Shown here: positions 23,255 through 33,632 of the stretch, one piece after another
Numbering within the stretch: position 1 is the stretch's first letter
Layout: each line of letters opens with the position of its first letter
From: Hsuehochloa calcarea
Lineage: Eukaryota; Streptophyta; Magnoliopsida; Poales; Poaceae
NCBI GenBank assembly: GCA_036346395.1
Contig: CM070601.1
Span: 18,721,763 to 18,785,762, forward strand
DNA: 64,000 nucleotides
Direction of reading: 5' to 3'
Translations under genes and position numbers: made by a program
Notes under the pieces: model-generated
Told to the model about the DNA's origin: nothing
Databases searched by the model: none
What the model saw: only the letters and a program-made list of their open reading frames with translations

Positions 23255-25027
23255 ATGGCCATAGCCGGTGCTCTCTTCCTCGTCTTCTCCTCCTTCTGCT
23301 TCCTCGCCCGGCAGGCCGCGGCCGGCGGGTACGGCGGGTGGCAGAGCGCTCATGCCACGTTCTACGGCGGTGGCGATGCTTCCGGCACAATGGGTGAGTA
23401 GTCCCGGTGAATGTAATGTGTCTAACTTAACTCCTGTTGGGTCAAGTTCGTGTAGAATACCTTGTTCTCCAATACCTTATTTTCTTCATAAAAAATTATC
23501 TTAGGTCGAAGAACATGGTTCACAACTGTTGTTTATTGTGTCATAAGTACTACTAGAGATAGCTAATCAGTTGCTGGCGTTCCTAATACGGAACACGAAA
23601 AGAGAGCAAAATGGTGTAGCTCATGAGCTTGTGCCGGTGTTCCTAATACGGCATACAAAAAGAGAGCAAAATGGTGCAACTCATGAGCTTACGCAAAATG
23701 GCGAAACGCTTAAACCACTGTGCATTTGGCATGAGCAAACTCCTTTTTGCGTTAAGCACTTGTTGCTCAAGAGTGTAACCAATCTTCTGAGTAATTTATA
23801 AAGCTCACATAAAAAAAACAGAAGAAAATTATATAAGAAAGTTTTTCCCATGAAATGAAATGTTTTTGTTTGCAACAAAAACACAAGAATCTCCGGCTAC
23901 TACAATGTGTTACTGTTCACCGACGCGGTAACGTCAAAATATTTTGTAGCAAGTACCAAGATACTCCTACCAGTATACATCGCGCGCTCACCAACCGCGG
24001 TGACTAAATGACCTGATCAATACTCACGGCTCGGTTTGCAGGCGGGGCTTGCGGGTACGGCAACCTGTACAGCCAGGGGTACGGCACGAACACGGCGGCG
24101 CTGAGCACGGCGCTGTTCAACGACGGCGCGGCATGCGGCTCCTGCTACGAGCTGCGGTGCGACAACGACGGGCAGTCTTGCCTTCCCGGCTCGATCACGG
24201 TCACTGCCACCAACTTCTGCCCTCCCAACTACGGCCTCCCCAGCGACGACGGCGGCTGGTGCAACCCGCCGCGCCCCCACTTCGACATGGCCGAGCCAGC
24301 CTTCCTCCACATCGCCCAGTACCGCGCCGGCATCGTCCCCGTCGCCTACAGAAGGTGAGACTCGGATCTCATCTCGAAAAACCGATCGAAAGTTGAAAAT
24401 CGCGACGCCGTACCTCAGTTCTCGGCACGAGCCACGTACATATGCAGTCGATCAGTTATGGCTCGCGACTTTAGTTTTGTACCGCGTCCTGGCTCGATCA
24501 ATTAACCCACGATCGACCGGCGTCGGTCGGTTTGAAGATGTGCGGGACCCACAATCGGTTCGGTCCATTAGTTTAGGTGGGCGACGCGCGCCCTGCAGAT
24601 TTGATACGGCGCATAGGGATAGGCCACTCGGTACACCGTACACGCATGTGCTGTGCCGTTTAAACTCACTTGGGAAACTTTTTGGCGTGATGCTGAACGT
24701 TGCAAGTGACCGACCGCATGCAGGGTGCCGTGCGTGAAGAAGGGCGGCATCCGGTTCGCCATCAACGGCCACTCCTACTTCAACCTGGTGCTGGTGACCA
24801 ACGTGGCCGGCGCCGGCGACGTCCGCTCCGTGTCGATCAAGGGCTCCCGTACCGGGTGGCAGCCCATGTCGCGCAACTGGGGCCAGAACTGGCAGAGCAA
24901 CTCGTACCTGGACGGCCAGAGCCTGTCCTTCCAGGTCACCTCCAGCGACGGCCGCACCGTCACCAGCAACAACGCCGTCCCCGCCGGCTGGCAGTTCGGC
25001 CAGACCTTCCAGGGCGGCCAGTTCTAG
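23255..25027 (+). CDS. EXPA: Alpha-expansin, three exons, intact
   Basis: Exons 23255-23393, 24042-24354 and 24724-25027 join in frame (GT-AG at each) to a 251-residue protein, the usual alpha-expansin size. Residues ~1-23 form a hydrophobic signal peptide (ending QAAAGGYGG), for secretion to the cell wall. The N-terminal GH45-like domain has GGACGYGNL, the cysteine set, the alpha-expansin-specific [11 protein letters not shown] loop and the HFD motif. The C-terminal domain has aromatic residues for polysaccharide binding ([14 protein letters not shown]) and ends GQTFQGGQF. Expansins loosen walls non-enzymatically at acid pH. Both introns are typical of the family. Wording is close to the rice EXPA2/EXPA4 group; the exact orthologue is not proved. 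Confidence 0.96.
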
Positions 25028-26215
25028 CCGCCGCCGTATCCGACACACCGATATATATCATCATCAACGACTTCTTCTCCGCAAGCATTGGAGAAACGAA
25101 ATGGATTATATTTAATTATTATTTTGCGCAAGAGAAAGAAGCCTCTTCGTTATAGTGAAGAAAGAGGTTCCGGGCTACGCTGAGGCTGCTAATTAGCACC
25201 CGCTTAGACGTTTCCTTCTCTGGAGTTCATTAAAGACTGGATCGATCATATCGTATCGTTCGAGCGGTAGTACTTGAAGAGGAAAATAATTGTATCAATT
25301 AATTGTTACTTTCGAGCGTGGAACTTTGTACTGGATGGTGGCCGGCCTTGCTTTGAAATTGAAATCGCAAGGCCGGCCATATTTAAGGATCGGTCGATGT
25401 TCTAGCTTGCTATAGCTTCTACAGGAGAGAGCTGCGACTTTTGCTGTTTGCTGGGCTGTAAGTCTTTGTCACATGGGTGGGAGATGTTTGTGGGGGGCAT
25501 GCATGTTCTGCCTGCCCTTTCTGGAGCCACGAGCAATGTCGGTTGCCGTGTTCGCCTATATGATAAGCTTGTGAAGGGTTTGATTATCCACTGTCCTCTG
25601 TACTTTGCCTTCCTGCATGGCTGTGCCTGTGCCTGTGCCTCCTTCACACGCTTAGTTTTTATCGATGGTTGGAGTAGTAGCTAGTGGTTCATTGTTATTG
25701 CATTGGTCCTACAGAAACTTTTGAAGTTTAAGCTGTAGTGGTGTCGTCTACTTGCTCTTGGACACGGGTGCATGCGGTGTGCTTTGGCAAGACCACAACA
25801 TTTGACAAGGCAAAACCGCTTTCAAGCTAGGTTCGTCTGAAGATGATGTCTGGAGCCTGATCGAGTCGAGCAGAACATTGCTTAGCGTTCGTATCTCGTC
25901 TAATTGTCCCTCCTTTTTTCCAATCGTCTTATTGAAGTTTCCACCGTTTCGGATCATTACTGTAGTAGTAAAACTCCAGAATTAATCCTTTGCTGCAACT
26001 ACCATATGTAGTGCTCGTGAAGTTATGAGCGTTTGTTCCTGATCTAATCTAACAACAATGGAGAATGTATTATTGTAACTATGTGTTTACTGCACAAAAT
26101 CATAGCGATCGAAAAGTTGGAAACTCTGTTTTCTGAAACCGAGCGAGCCATACCAGCAAAGTGGCGGTTCAGAAAGAACTTTGGCTGCCTCACTTCCGGT
26201 ATCGCAGTCAGTTCT
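25028..26215 (+). other. Expansin 3' region and intergenic DNA
   Basis: The 3' untranslated region starts after TAG at 25025. AT-rich sequence near 25100 (TTTAATTATTATTTTGCG) may include the polyadenylation signals, but no clear AATAAA was assigned. A strong inverted repeat lies at 25339-25379. From ~25400 to 26215 I see no gene or repeat. Confidence 0.4.
25339..25379 (+). other. Perfect 13-bp inverted repeat downstream of the expansin gene
   Basis: TGGCCGGCCTTGC (25339-25351) and its exact reverse complement (25367-25379) enclose a 15-nt AT-rich loop. The GC-rich stem would be very stable in RNA. It lies 312 bp past the stop codon, so it could be in the 3' UTR or just beyond it. The role is unknown; a mini inverted-repeat footprint is the other possibility. 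Confidence 0.7.
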
Positions 26216-26408
26216 TGTTGTCGAAGAACGTAGGAGCTGCATAAAACAATACCAAACAATAGTCAAACGATTGAGACACAATAACGGAACCTTTTTTATT
26301 CATTGACCAATCTCTTTCTGAGTACAAAGAAGTTCTATTTAAAGACAAACCCACCGGGAGTAATTTCGCTATTATGCCTAACAACCCTTAATTCATGCTT
26401 TCTTAACA
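26216..26408 (-). repeat. 3' LTR of the third copia remnant
   Basis: On the plus strand it runs TGTTGTCGAAGAACG to TTCTTAACA. The adjacent CTCCCCCTTAGGCG (26409-26422) is the polypurine tract in reverse. It matches 28581-28779 with many substitutions, so the insertion is old. Confidence 0.7.
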
Positions 26409-26639
26409 CTCCCCCTTAGGCGAATACCATGTCATGCACATGTCTCATTAAAAACTCATCCAAAAACCCAGTGGGAAAAAAGAATCGGAGAAAAGAGTAC
26501 ATTGCATCCGCAAGTTACATTGTATTGTTACCTTATTAAAAACCTTTACGTGAGAAATCTTCATGAAAAACTCACTAGGAGAAAAAAGAGTGCAACATCT
26601 CTACCTTCTGGGTCAATATTCATAATTAAGGTAAAACTT

Positions 26640-27060
26640 CAGGACTTTAAGTGGATTATGATTCAGGAGATTCTCCCCTGATTCCTACAACTCTCCAAGC
26701 TACTTCATTCCAAAACCACAAACATGTCATTAGAGACTAGATGTAGGCGCAGACTTAATGAATAAACCAGTCAGATTTTCGCAAGATCTAGATTGCAGGA
26801 TCTTCACCTCATCGTTCTTCTCGAGTTCATGAGGACAGAAGAATTGAGGAGCAATATGCTTCGTGGTATTATTTTGAACATAACTCATTTGCTTTTGTGC
26901 AACACAAGCAGCATTATCTTTATAGATAATTGTAGGGGTATCGACGGTGTTAATGCTACATGACTTCTGGATATGGCTAATCACACGTCTAAGCCAAATA
27001 CATTCACGGAGGCTTCATATAGTACAATAATTTCTGAATGATTGGTAGAAGTAGCTATCA
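26640..27060 (-). pseudogene. copia RNase H C-terminal fragment
   Basis: The minus-strand frame reads ISHIQKSCSINTVDTPTIIY, then KDNAACVAQKQMSYVQNNTT, KHIAPQFFCPHELE and LTGLFIKSAPTSSL. This is the standard end of a copia RNase H ('DN.AC..Q...GYVK...TKHI.PKFFY.HELQ..G.I...... DNLADLFTKSLP'). Only the tail is open; the RT is missing. The sequence from 27060 to 27640 is derived noncoding DNA. Confidence 0.8.
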
Positions 27061-27639
27061 TAGTCTGCTTAAGATGGTCGCCAAGAGATGGCTGCATCAT
27101 TACAAAGTAATATAAATCCATTTTGGAATTTTTCACTGTAGGAATTTGATTGATATCTTCAGGATTTAGTAATGATCATCGGGATCTATGCACGATCTTC
27201 ATGACCTTTGCATTGTCGACCAACTAGACCTAAAATATTAAGTGATAAAACCTTCAAGGTGAATTTAAGCATTAATCATCGTATCAGCACCTTCTAGGCT
27301 TGACTAAGATTTTCAAAATCTCAAGTATGATGATTAACGTTTAGGATGTGCTCCTATGAGGACAACTTCTGTTATAGTCTTGTTGCTCTAATGCCTTTCA
27401 TACATTTTTAAAAAATGAACATCGACAATGATACAATGATAAAATCAACTGGATTATCACAACGCAGAATCTGACATACAAATATCCTATTACTCATTTG
27501 GAGATTTTAGGATAAATACTATTCAGGAGTAACATGCTTAACTTACCAAATACCACTATTCGATTGTGCTTGTAGGGGATATGGGGTAATACTAGTTGCA
27601 AAGTCGTATGCCTTCCTGATCAGAGTATTAATATTTTGT

Positions 27640-28580
27640 AACTATCTTTTGGTGGTTAAAGTTATAATAAATAGTCTATTATGCAGAACTATAAAGTATG
27701 GTTGTACTAATCTAGAGAAAAATATAACTAATCTTAGTTTTGAAATTTTTGAGGGCACTTTTGCAAATGTTTTGGGTTTTACCTTTTTTCTTCTTTCCCG
27801 GAATTTCATGGGTTGGCCCTATTTTTTCGATCCGTTACGACCGAAGCCTTTCCATACACATGGGGCTCTAGGGTTTCCCTTGCCTGTGTGCTAGTGGCGG
27901 CGGCTAACATAGGTGTGGGCGTGTGGAATTTAGTGTGGTGGCAGGCTAGCGACGCAGAGGTGGCTTTGGGCTGGCAACCGAGGAGGCGCGGAGGAGCGCG
28001 CGGCGGTGGCGGCGCTCGGCGAGCGTGGCGGAGACGTGGCGCAAGGTGCAGAGGCGACCTTCGGGGCAACATGGCGGTGGCCGACAGCGTAGCATTGCGG
28101 CGGTTGATGCAGTTGAAGCCGATGACGCGCCTTGGGCGCGACGTCGGGCGAGCACGTAGTGTTGGGCGTGGCGGCAAGCTACACAGCGGTGCATCAGGTG
28201 CACTTGGTGGAGGCGTCTGTCGGGTGGTGCGCCAGACGATGCGCCAGCGCCGGATCGCATGATGCATCGGCGCGAGCTCACACGGTGCACTGGCGGGCAG
28301 GCTTCGGCGACGGTGTCGAGCGCAGCACGGCGACGGCCTCGGGCACCACATGGCGGCTCAGCCATCACATCTAGCGAGTTTTCATTTTTTTGTTGTTGTA
28401 GTATGAACAGTAATTAGAGATTAGAGGATAAAGTTTAAAAGGGAATATGAACATTAATCTAATCAGTGTTCTCGCATATTAATCTACCCCGATTAATCTT
28501 ATAGCAAACTAGGGATTGAAAAGAGGGAATTCCGAATGGCATACCGATTCGACCGTGTAGAGCGATTCATACCGATAACA
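27640..28580. other. Non-copia, GC-rich insert inside the third copia remnant
   Basis: 27800-28380 is strongly GC-rich, with overlapping Arg/Ala/Pro-rich frames on both strands and no recognisable domain. The flanking 27640-27800 and 28380-28580 are AT-rich. It could be a captured genomic fragment or a degraded element. I see no terminal repeats that define it. Confidence 0.3.
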
Positions 28581-28779
28581 TGTTGAAGAACGTATTAGTC
28601 GCAGAAAACAATCAACCAATCACCAAACAATAGTGAAACGGTAAACACAATATGAGGAGCCTCTTCTATTCATTGATTCATCTCTTCCTGAGCACAAGAA
28701 TATCATATTTATAGACTAAAATCCCCCGAAGGTAATTTGGGTATTATACCTATCAACCATTAATTCAGGATTTCTTAAC
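28581..28779 (-). repeat. 5' LTR of the third copia remnant
   Basis: On the plus strand it runs TGTTGAAGAACG to TTCTTAAC. ACCGATAACA lies just to the left, where a PBS would be; on the minus strand TGTTATCGGTATGAA is a poor match to the tRNA-iMet site. Its final CA is mutated. Confidence 0.6.
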
Positions 28780-29621
28780 TCTTGCCAGGTTTTAGAAGTG
28801 AAATAAATAGAACTGGCGATATCATGCCACGCCGACGCAACAGGACCGAGAGAAGGACAGCACGGCGACGAGACGAGAAGCGAAGTCGGAGACGCCCAGC
28901 AACCGCGCGCGCGGCAAAAGCTGGCGAGCCCTAGCCGCACGTCGGCCAAGAATGGGCCGGCAACACCTCGTCAGCTCGCCGCCGCCTCGGCTCGGGCAAT
29001 TCGCATATTTGGCAAAGACTTTGGTCATGACTTGTCACTTGAGAGACGTGAGTCATGCATCGTTGAGAGCTACGTGGAACCGTTCGCTAACCTCGTTCAC
29101 CGGAACACCTTGATCGTTAGATTTGCTGGGAAAGTGAATATCTTTGCGTGCACTTCGCAATCTTGGTGAGCGGTGACACTTGTCGGATAGCAAGGTCTAC
29201 GTGGCCTGTGGGCATCTGCGAGACTTGGAAGAAGAACTGGTCAACAAAATGGGACAAAATGGGTTGGATTCTGGTAGCCATGCGTCAGGATTCTCGACTC
29301 CCTCCATGGTTGGGTGGCCCAATGGTTAAGACATATATGGGTTCGTTTGATAAGGCGGCCCATTTTGAACGGACGATCAAGTTCGGCTTGTGTAATACAG
29401 CACGTTCCTTGCAACTGCGCTCTTACGGCCCACATGCCAGTATCTTATCGATATCAAGTGGAGCACTAATGTCATGGAAGTTGGGCCCCCGATCCAGACA
29501 TAATAAAGAGGCCCAGACTCGTCGCCTATAAACTCTCAGTCGCTGACCGCGATAAACCCTAGAGGAGCACCCGGTGGCTTGAGAGCTCCGACTCTCGCGC
29601 CGCCACCTCCGATCCGCAGCC
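28780..29621 (+). promoter_or_regulatory. RPS26 promoter: site II elements and telo-box
   Basis: GGCCCA or TGGGCC (site II) occurs around 29316, 29357, 29427, 29482 and 29510. A telo-box AAACCCTAG lies at 29554-29562, 60 bp upstream of the ATG, and a TATAAA-like CCTATAAAC at ~29524. Site II plus telo-box is the known signature of plant ribosomal-protein and other growth-linked genes, where TCP-family factors bind site II. This supports the gene call below. 28780-29300 holds no gene that I can see. Confidence 0.7.
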
Positions 29622-31876
29622 ATGGTAAGGGAGGGGTTCGAGCTTGCAAGTCCGACCACGAGGTGTTTCTTCGTCTCCCCTGTCAATCTCCCAACTAACC
29701 TCTTCTTGATTTGCTCTTTTTTTTTTGCCCAGACCTTCAAACGCAGGAACGGCGGCCGCAACAATCACGGCCGTGGCGACGTCAAGCACATCCGCTGCTC
29801 CAACTGCGCTAAGTGCTACCCCAAGGTGCCTAGATAGAGAGAAACACCGCTAGTATCCTTCTGCCACGCGTGACGCAACTGCGAAGCTCCGTTCTCTGAT
29901 TCGGTGATTCTTTCTTGGTCCATGCAGTCCCAGGATAAGGCGATCAAGAGGTTCATGGTGAGGAACATCGTGGAGTAGGCGGCCCTTCCAAGAGGCATGC
30001 GTGCATGATGGTAACCATTCGTATTGCGCCCTTCTGTTTCATCAAGAGACAAGTGTGTTAATCTAGAGTCGATTATTCTTCAAAGATCTCTTTTATTTGC
30101 TTTACGACTGGGAAAAAAATGTTTTCTTGGTTCAGGATGTCCTCCCAAAGTTGTACGCTAAGGTGCATCACTGCGTCTCGTGCTCCATTCACGCTCACAT
30201 TTTCCGTGACCGCTCCCGCAAGGCCCGCAAGGAGCGCAGGCCGCCGGAGCGCTTCAGGCGCAGGGTATGAGCTTTGCATTTTATTTTATTCCACCTGTGT
30301 TTATCATTGACAGATTTAGCCGTTCAAATGCATGTGGCCTATAGAAGTAAATTGCTGAACATTGAGGGGCAAATTACCTAGTGCGGTAATAGTTAGGGAT
30401 GGGAAATTTTAAGAATAGACTATCATGTGCTGAGCTGATCTGATAGTCTGCACATAGCTGTAATGCAATTTTTGGATTGGTTGCATTTACAGCTGCATCT
30501 CCAGTTTTAGGTAATAAGGGGGAAGCTTTAGCCGGTGTGTTGATTTTTTGCTTGGGACTTTATCTTGCCCCGATGGCAAATACAAAGTGCCTGTGGGATG
30601 AACAGGTCCCTAACATTTACCACCATTTCATTCACTTTGTCAGCTGATAATCATATTTTTTGGCTGATCATTAAGAATGGTAAAAGTTATAAACTAATTG
30701 ATTTGTGCTGATGAATGATCTGCTATAGTTATGCTATAGTCGGGTCTGACTTTAGCTTGAGTATTGAGTTTATTTGCATTCACCCCGTTTATCTCCAAGA
30801 TGTGTTGTTGGCTTTCCACATAATTTTAAGACTACCATATGTTTGGGACTTTGCTTTGCCCTGATGGCAAATTCTAAGTGCCTGTGGGATGAACAGGTCC
30901 CTAACATTTACTACCAATTCGTTCACTTTGTCAGCTAATAATCATATTTTTAGCTGATTATTAGGAATGATTAATGTTATATACTTTATATTGAATTGTG
31001 CTGATCTATGATGTGTTATGCTACTATAGGTCTTGACTTCAGGTGAAACCTTTTATTTATTGTCACTCATCACATTTATTTGCAAGATGTGCTTTTAGGC
31101 TTGAATGTGTTTTTTCCACATATACATGCGGATACATGCATTATCACCACCGTCCAATGTGCCTTGAGATTGATGCAAACTTTTTTAAAAAATTCAAACC
31201 ACCATCTCATCTTTTAATAATTGAATGCCCCTTTCACTAATATCTAGGCACTTTTTAGGGTTAAGATATTGCATGTACCCGCATGTACATGTGGATTTGC
31301 ATTTTTGTTTAGGCTTTCTACGTAATTTTAAGACTTGCCATTTGTTTGGGACTTTTATGTTGCCCCAATGGCAATCACAGTGCCTGTGGGATGAACAGGT
31401 CCCGATATTTACCTCCATTTCATTCACTTTGTCAGCTAAGAACCGTAGATTTTTAGCTGATCATTAAGGAATGGGAAATGTTAATAAGTATTTTATTTCA
31501 TGTAAGCAGTTCATATCTTTTGTTTTCCCATTGCTCAGGAGCTAATACAATTATAACTTCTAAGAATATGTGAAATGCCTTTTATTTTTACCAAGTGTGT
31601 CAAATACATTGAGTCCTTACCTTCAAAAAAACATGAGTCCATATTTTCTCGGCTCTGCTATTGAGTTTTCTTCCTGCTAGACTGCTATGATACATTCAAT
31701 TTCTTGCTGCAATTTGTATGCATCATACAAACTGCCCAGCAAACTTTGTATAGCAACGTTTAGGTAACCGAGTCTTGTTAATTTGTAGCTGATCTTCGGT
31801 CTCCCCTTTTTGGCAGGAAAAAAGCCTTGGTGGGCCACCCCTTGGTGCTGCTGCTCCAAACGTTGCTCGCCCCTAA
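29622..31876 (+). pseudogene. RPS26: 40S ribosomal protein S26 (eS26), five exons, apparently broken in exon 3
   Basis: Exons: 29622-29624 (ATG alone), 29733-29825, 29934-30010, 30136-30264 and 31817-31876, all with GT-AG borders. Exon 2 encodes [15 protein letters not shown] and the zinc-binding RCSNCAKC. Exon 3 has DKAIKRFMVRNIVE, then TAG (29976-29978) where the family has Gln. About 8 nt are missing a few bases later (the family's 'AAVRDVQEA' region), and the exon 3-4 join appears ~2 nt short. Exon 4 keeps [19 protein letters not shown] and PPERFRRR; exon 5 gives a short Gly/Pro/Ala tail and TAA. eS26 sits at the mRNA exit channel of the 40S subunit. Intact promoter, splice sites and ends suggest recent loss or an assembly error. 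Confidence 0.85.
30550..31490 (+). repeat. Three direct repeats with a conserved ~60-nt core in the RPS26 last intron
   Basis: Cores at ~30552-30612, 30843-30905 and 31346-31404 share GTGCCTGTGGGATGAACAGG exactly, plus TTGGGACTTT before and TTCACTTTGTCAGCT after. Between them the repeats are diverged and spaced ~290 and ~500 bp. Each core can form a three-way fold: GGGA pairs with TCCC as the closing stem, TTGCC with GGCAA as hairpin 1, and CCTGT with ACAGG as hairpin 2. The loop of hairpin 1 varies (CCGAT, CTGAT, CCAAT) while its stem is kept. Intronic snoRNAs are known in plant ribosomal-protein genes, but I find no conserved C/D or H/ACA boxes in all three. Confidence 0.7.
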
Positions 31877-33194
31877 TCTCACCTTGCAATGTTAAGCCCT
31901 TAGTTGCTACTTCACCTGGTAAGATGTGGCCTGTTGATAATGCCATTAATAGTTGAATACCATCTCTAGAGTCGATCTGTTGTCGTATTAGATTGTAAGA
32001 TGGCCACCTACTTTCGTAGTAGCAGCCTGTAGTCACATCCTTGCGATCGACAGTGCGATATTAAAAAGTGTCAATTTTGGCTGAGTTTTCGCCATTTTAG
32101 ACAGAGTACGTACATGATCTGTACAGCTTTCTTCCGGGTTTTCAGTCGTATCGTTGACTAGCTGTGTATTATTGTGAAATGCTGCTTTTCCGTAGGAGCA
32201 CCACCATAGTGCCAGTTACCAAGTTCGCAGTTCGCTCCCACGTCAAACTGGACGGTAATTATTATCCATTGCTATGTACTCTTAGCAAGCCCAGTGGCCT
32301 GGCCTTCTCCGCCCAGCAAATTGGCGCGCTTTGAACGTATGCAAGCAATGCGGAGCAAGGCAAATGTCAGGTCGGTCGGTGCCGGATGTCTCTTGTCACC
32401 CGTAGATCCTGCAACAGCACCATGATAATGATACTACTAGTAACACGGAGACTCGAGACAAAAACGGGACCCGGACGGAGTAAATACATACAACGCCCAT
32501 CCGCGCGCCGCAGCACTGTCGTCGTCTCCCGAGCTGCAGCCACAGTCATCACTCGTCATCAGCCACCGCTTGTAGCGTTGCGCCGCCCTGCACTGTGGCG
32601 GGAAAGACAAAGCGGGAGCTCGGCGTGGTCACGTCAACTCGCATCACGGCCGGGCCGGCTGAACTGCACAGGTCTCAAGATTGCATCCGTTGACCGTGGG
32701 CCCCAGCCCAGATTCAGTGAACACTTGTAGCAAGAGGTTTTCAAACGCCGGTAAACGTACTCGCACAAGCAAATTTACCGGCGACTGCGAGTGCTCGGCC
32801 GGCTGCTCGGAACAAGTTCCGAGTGCACGCGGGCGCGACCGAGCCGTCCTCCGGCTGCGCGTGCGCCGTGGGGGCGTCTCTTGCAGGCTCGAGCGATCGG
32901 TTGGGACCAAGGAGCGGTGGACCCGACTTGGGAGCCCGGGACCTTTTGCCCTCGGTCACACGGCCGATCACTATTCTATGACCCATCGCTCGTGCGTTGC
33001 TGCTCTGCTGCTAGCTAATCATTGTAATCACCGGCGGCGACGAGCATTAAGTAATCCATAGTTGATAACTTATTATCTATAGTAGCTGTCGGAACAAGAT
33101 TCAGTGAAATAGCTCCCACGAGTACCCAGTGAAATAGCTCCCACGAGTACCAGAGTACGCTCAAACCATCCATGCCATCAATCATCCTCTAAGG
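31877..33194. other. RPS26 3' region and intergenic DNA
   Basis: The 3' UTR of RPS26 probably extends to about 32200. From there to 33194 the sequence is mixed, with a GC-rich patch at 32480-32960. It has a direct repeat of CCCACGAGTACC(C/A)(A/G) near 33114 and 33140 within two AGTGAAATAGCTCCCACGAG copies (33102 and 33128). No gene is recognised; ORFs in the GC patch overlap on both strands. Confidence 0.4.
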
Positions 33195-33632
33195 TGTCCA
33201 CGATCACACATGTGGGTCTGAACCCTATGATCGGGTAATATATTTATAGTAACTGTCTACGTGTGGTACATCAAGGAAGCGTGCGTCGTTATCTCCTTGA
33301 CATAACCACACGTCCTCGCCCTCTATCTCCGCCAATAACTGCACAACAACCACTCCACACATGCAGATGGCTGGAACCGACGAGGTATCTCTTCACAGGC
33401 GCCAATTGCCACCCCTTTGATGCTGTTTAAGGAGAGCATGAGACCACAGAGAGGGTAGTGGGTAAGACATCACTCAATTGTAACCTTAGTCGCACATTGT
33501 TCATCATGAGAACTGTGCACCCTATTGTAATTCTCATTTAATACAAGAACACATAAGTAGGATTGTTATTCTCTCCAGAGAAGGCTTAAACCTGTTTAAA
33601 GTTTACTTCGTAAGATCGACAATAATTCGTCA
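33195..33632 (+). repeat. Gypsy LTR (~440 bp), copy 1
   Basis: It starts TGTCCACGATC and ends near GTCAACGG. It is followed directly by TTGGCGCCATCTATTGGGA, a PBS-like motif of the kind found in RIRE2-type grass gypsy elements. It matches 60933-61430 over its full length, with scattered substitutions (CACACGTCCT, CTCAATTGTA and TTAGTCGCACATTGTTCATC are shared). It is therefore a 5' LTR in plus orientation. Confidence 0.72.

Larger units (their letters stand above)
26216..28779 (-). mobile_element. Third Ty1/copia remnant with both LTRs
   Basis: Two ~195-bp LTRs flank it: 26216-26408 and 28581-28779. They share TCGAAGAACGTA/TTGAAGAACGTA, CCAAACAATAGT and TTCTTAAC blocks. On the minus strand the sequence before the left LTR reads CGCCTAAGGGGGAG, a clean polypurine tract, so the left LTR is the 3' one. 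The C-terminus of RNase H lies next to it. Most of the internal region is gone: 2.2 kb remains, of which 27800-28380 is GC-rich and not copia-like. Confidence 0.75.

Noticed and set aside
24452..25048. 198-codon minus-strand open frame over expansin exon 3
   Set aside because: Antisense shadow of a GC-rich exon; no protein motif, and the plus-strand gene explains the openness.
26211..28785. Target-site duplication of the third copia element
   Set aside because: GTTCT on the left and TCTTG on the right do not match; the ends are too decayed to set the boundary.
30580..30620. H/ACA snoRNA in the triplicated core
   Set aside because: ATACAA fits an H box in copy 1 only; copies 2 and 3 lack it, and the ACA after the second hairpin is lost in copy 3.
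30700..30770. Box C/D snoRNA from TGATGA ... CTGA in intron copy 1
   Set aside because: The C-to-D distance is only ~40 nt and the boxes are not kept in copies 2 and 3.
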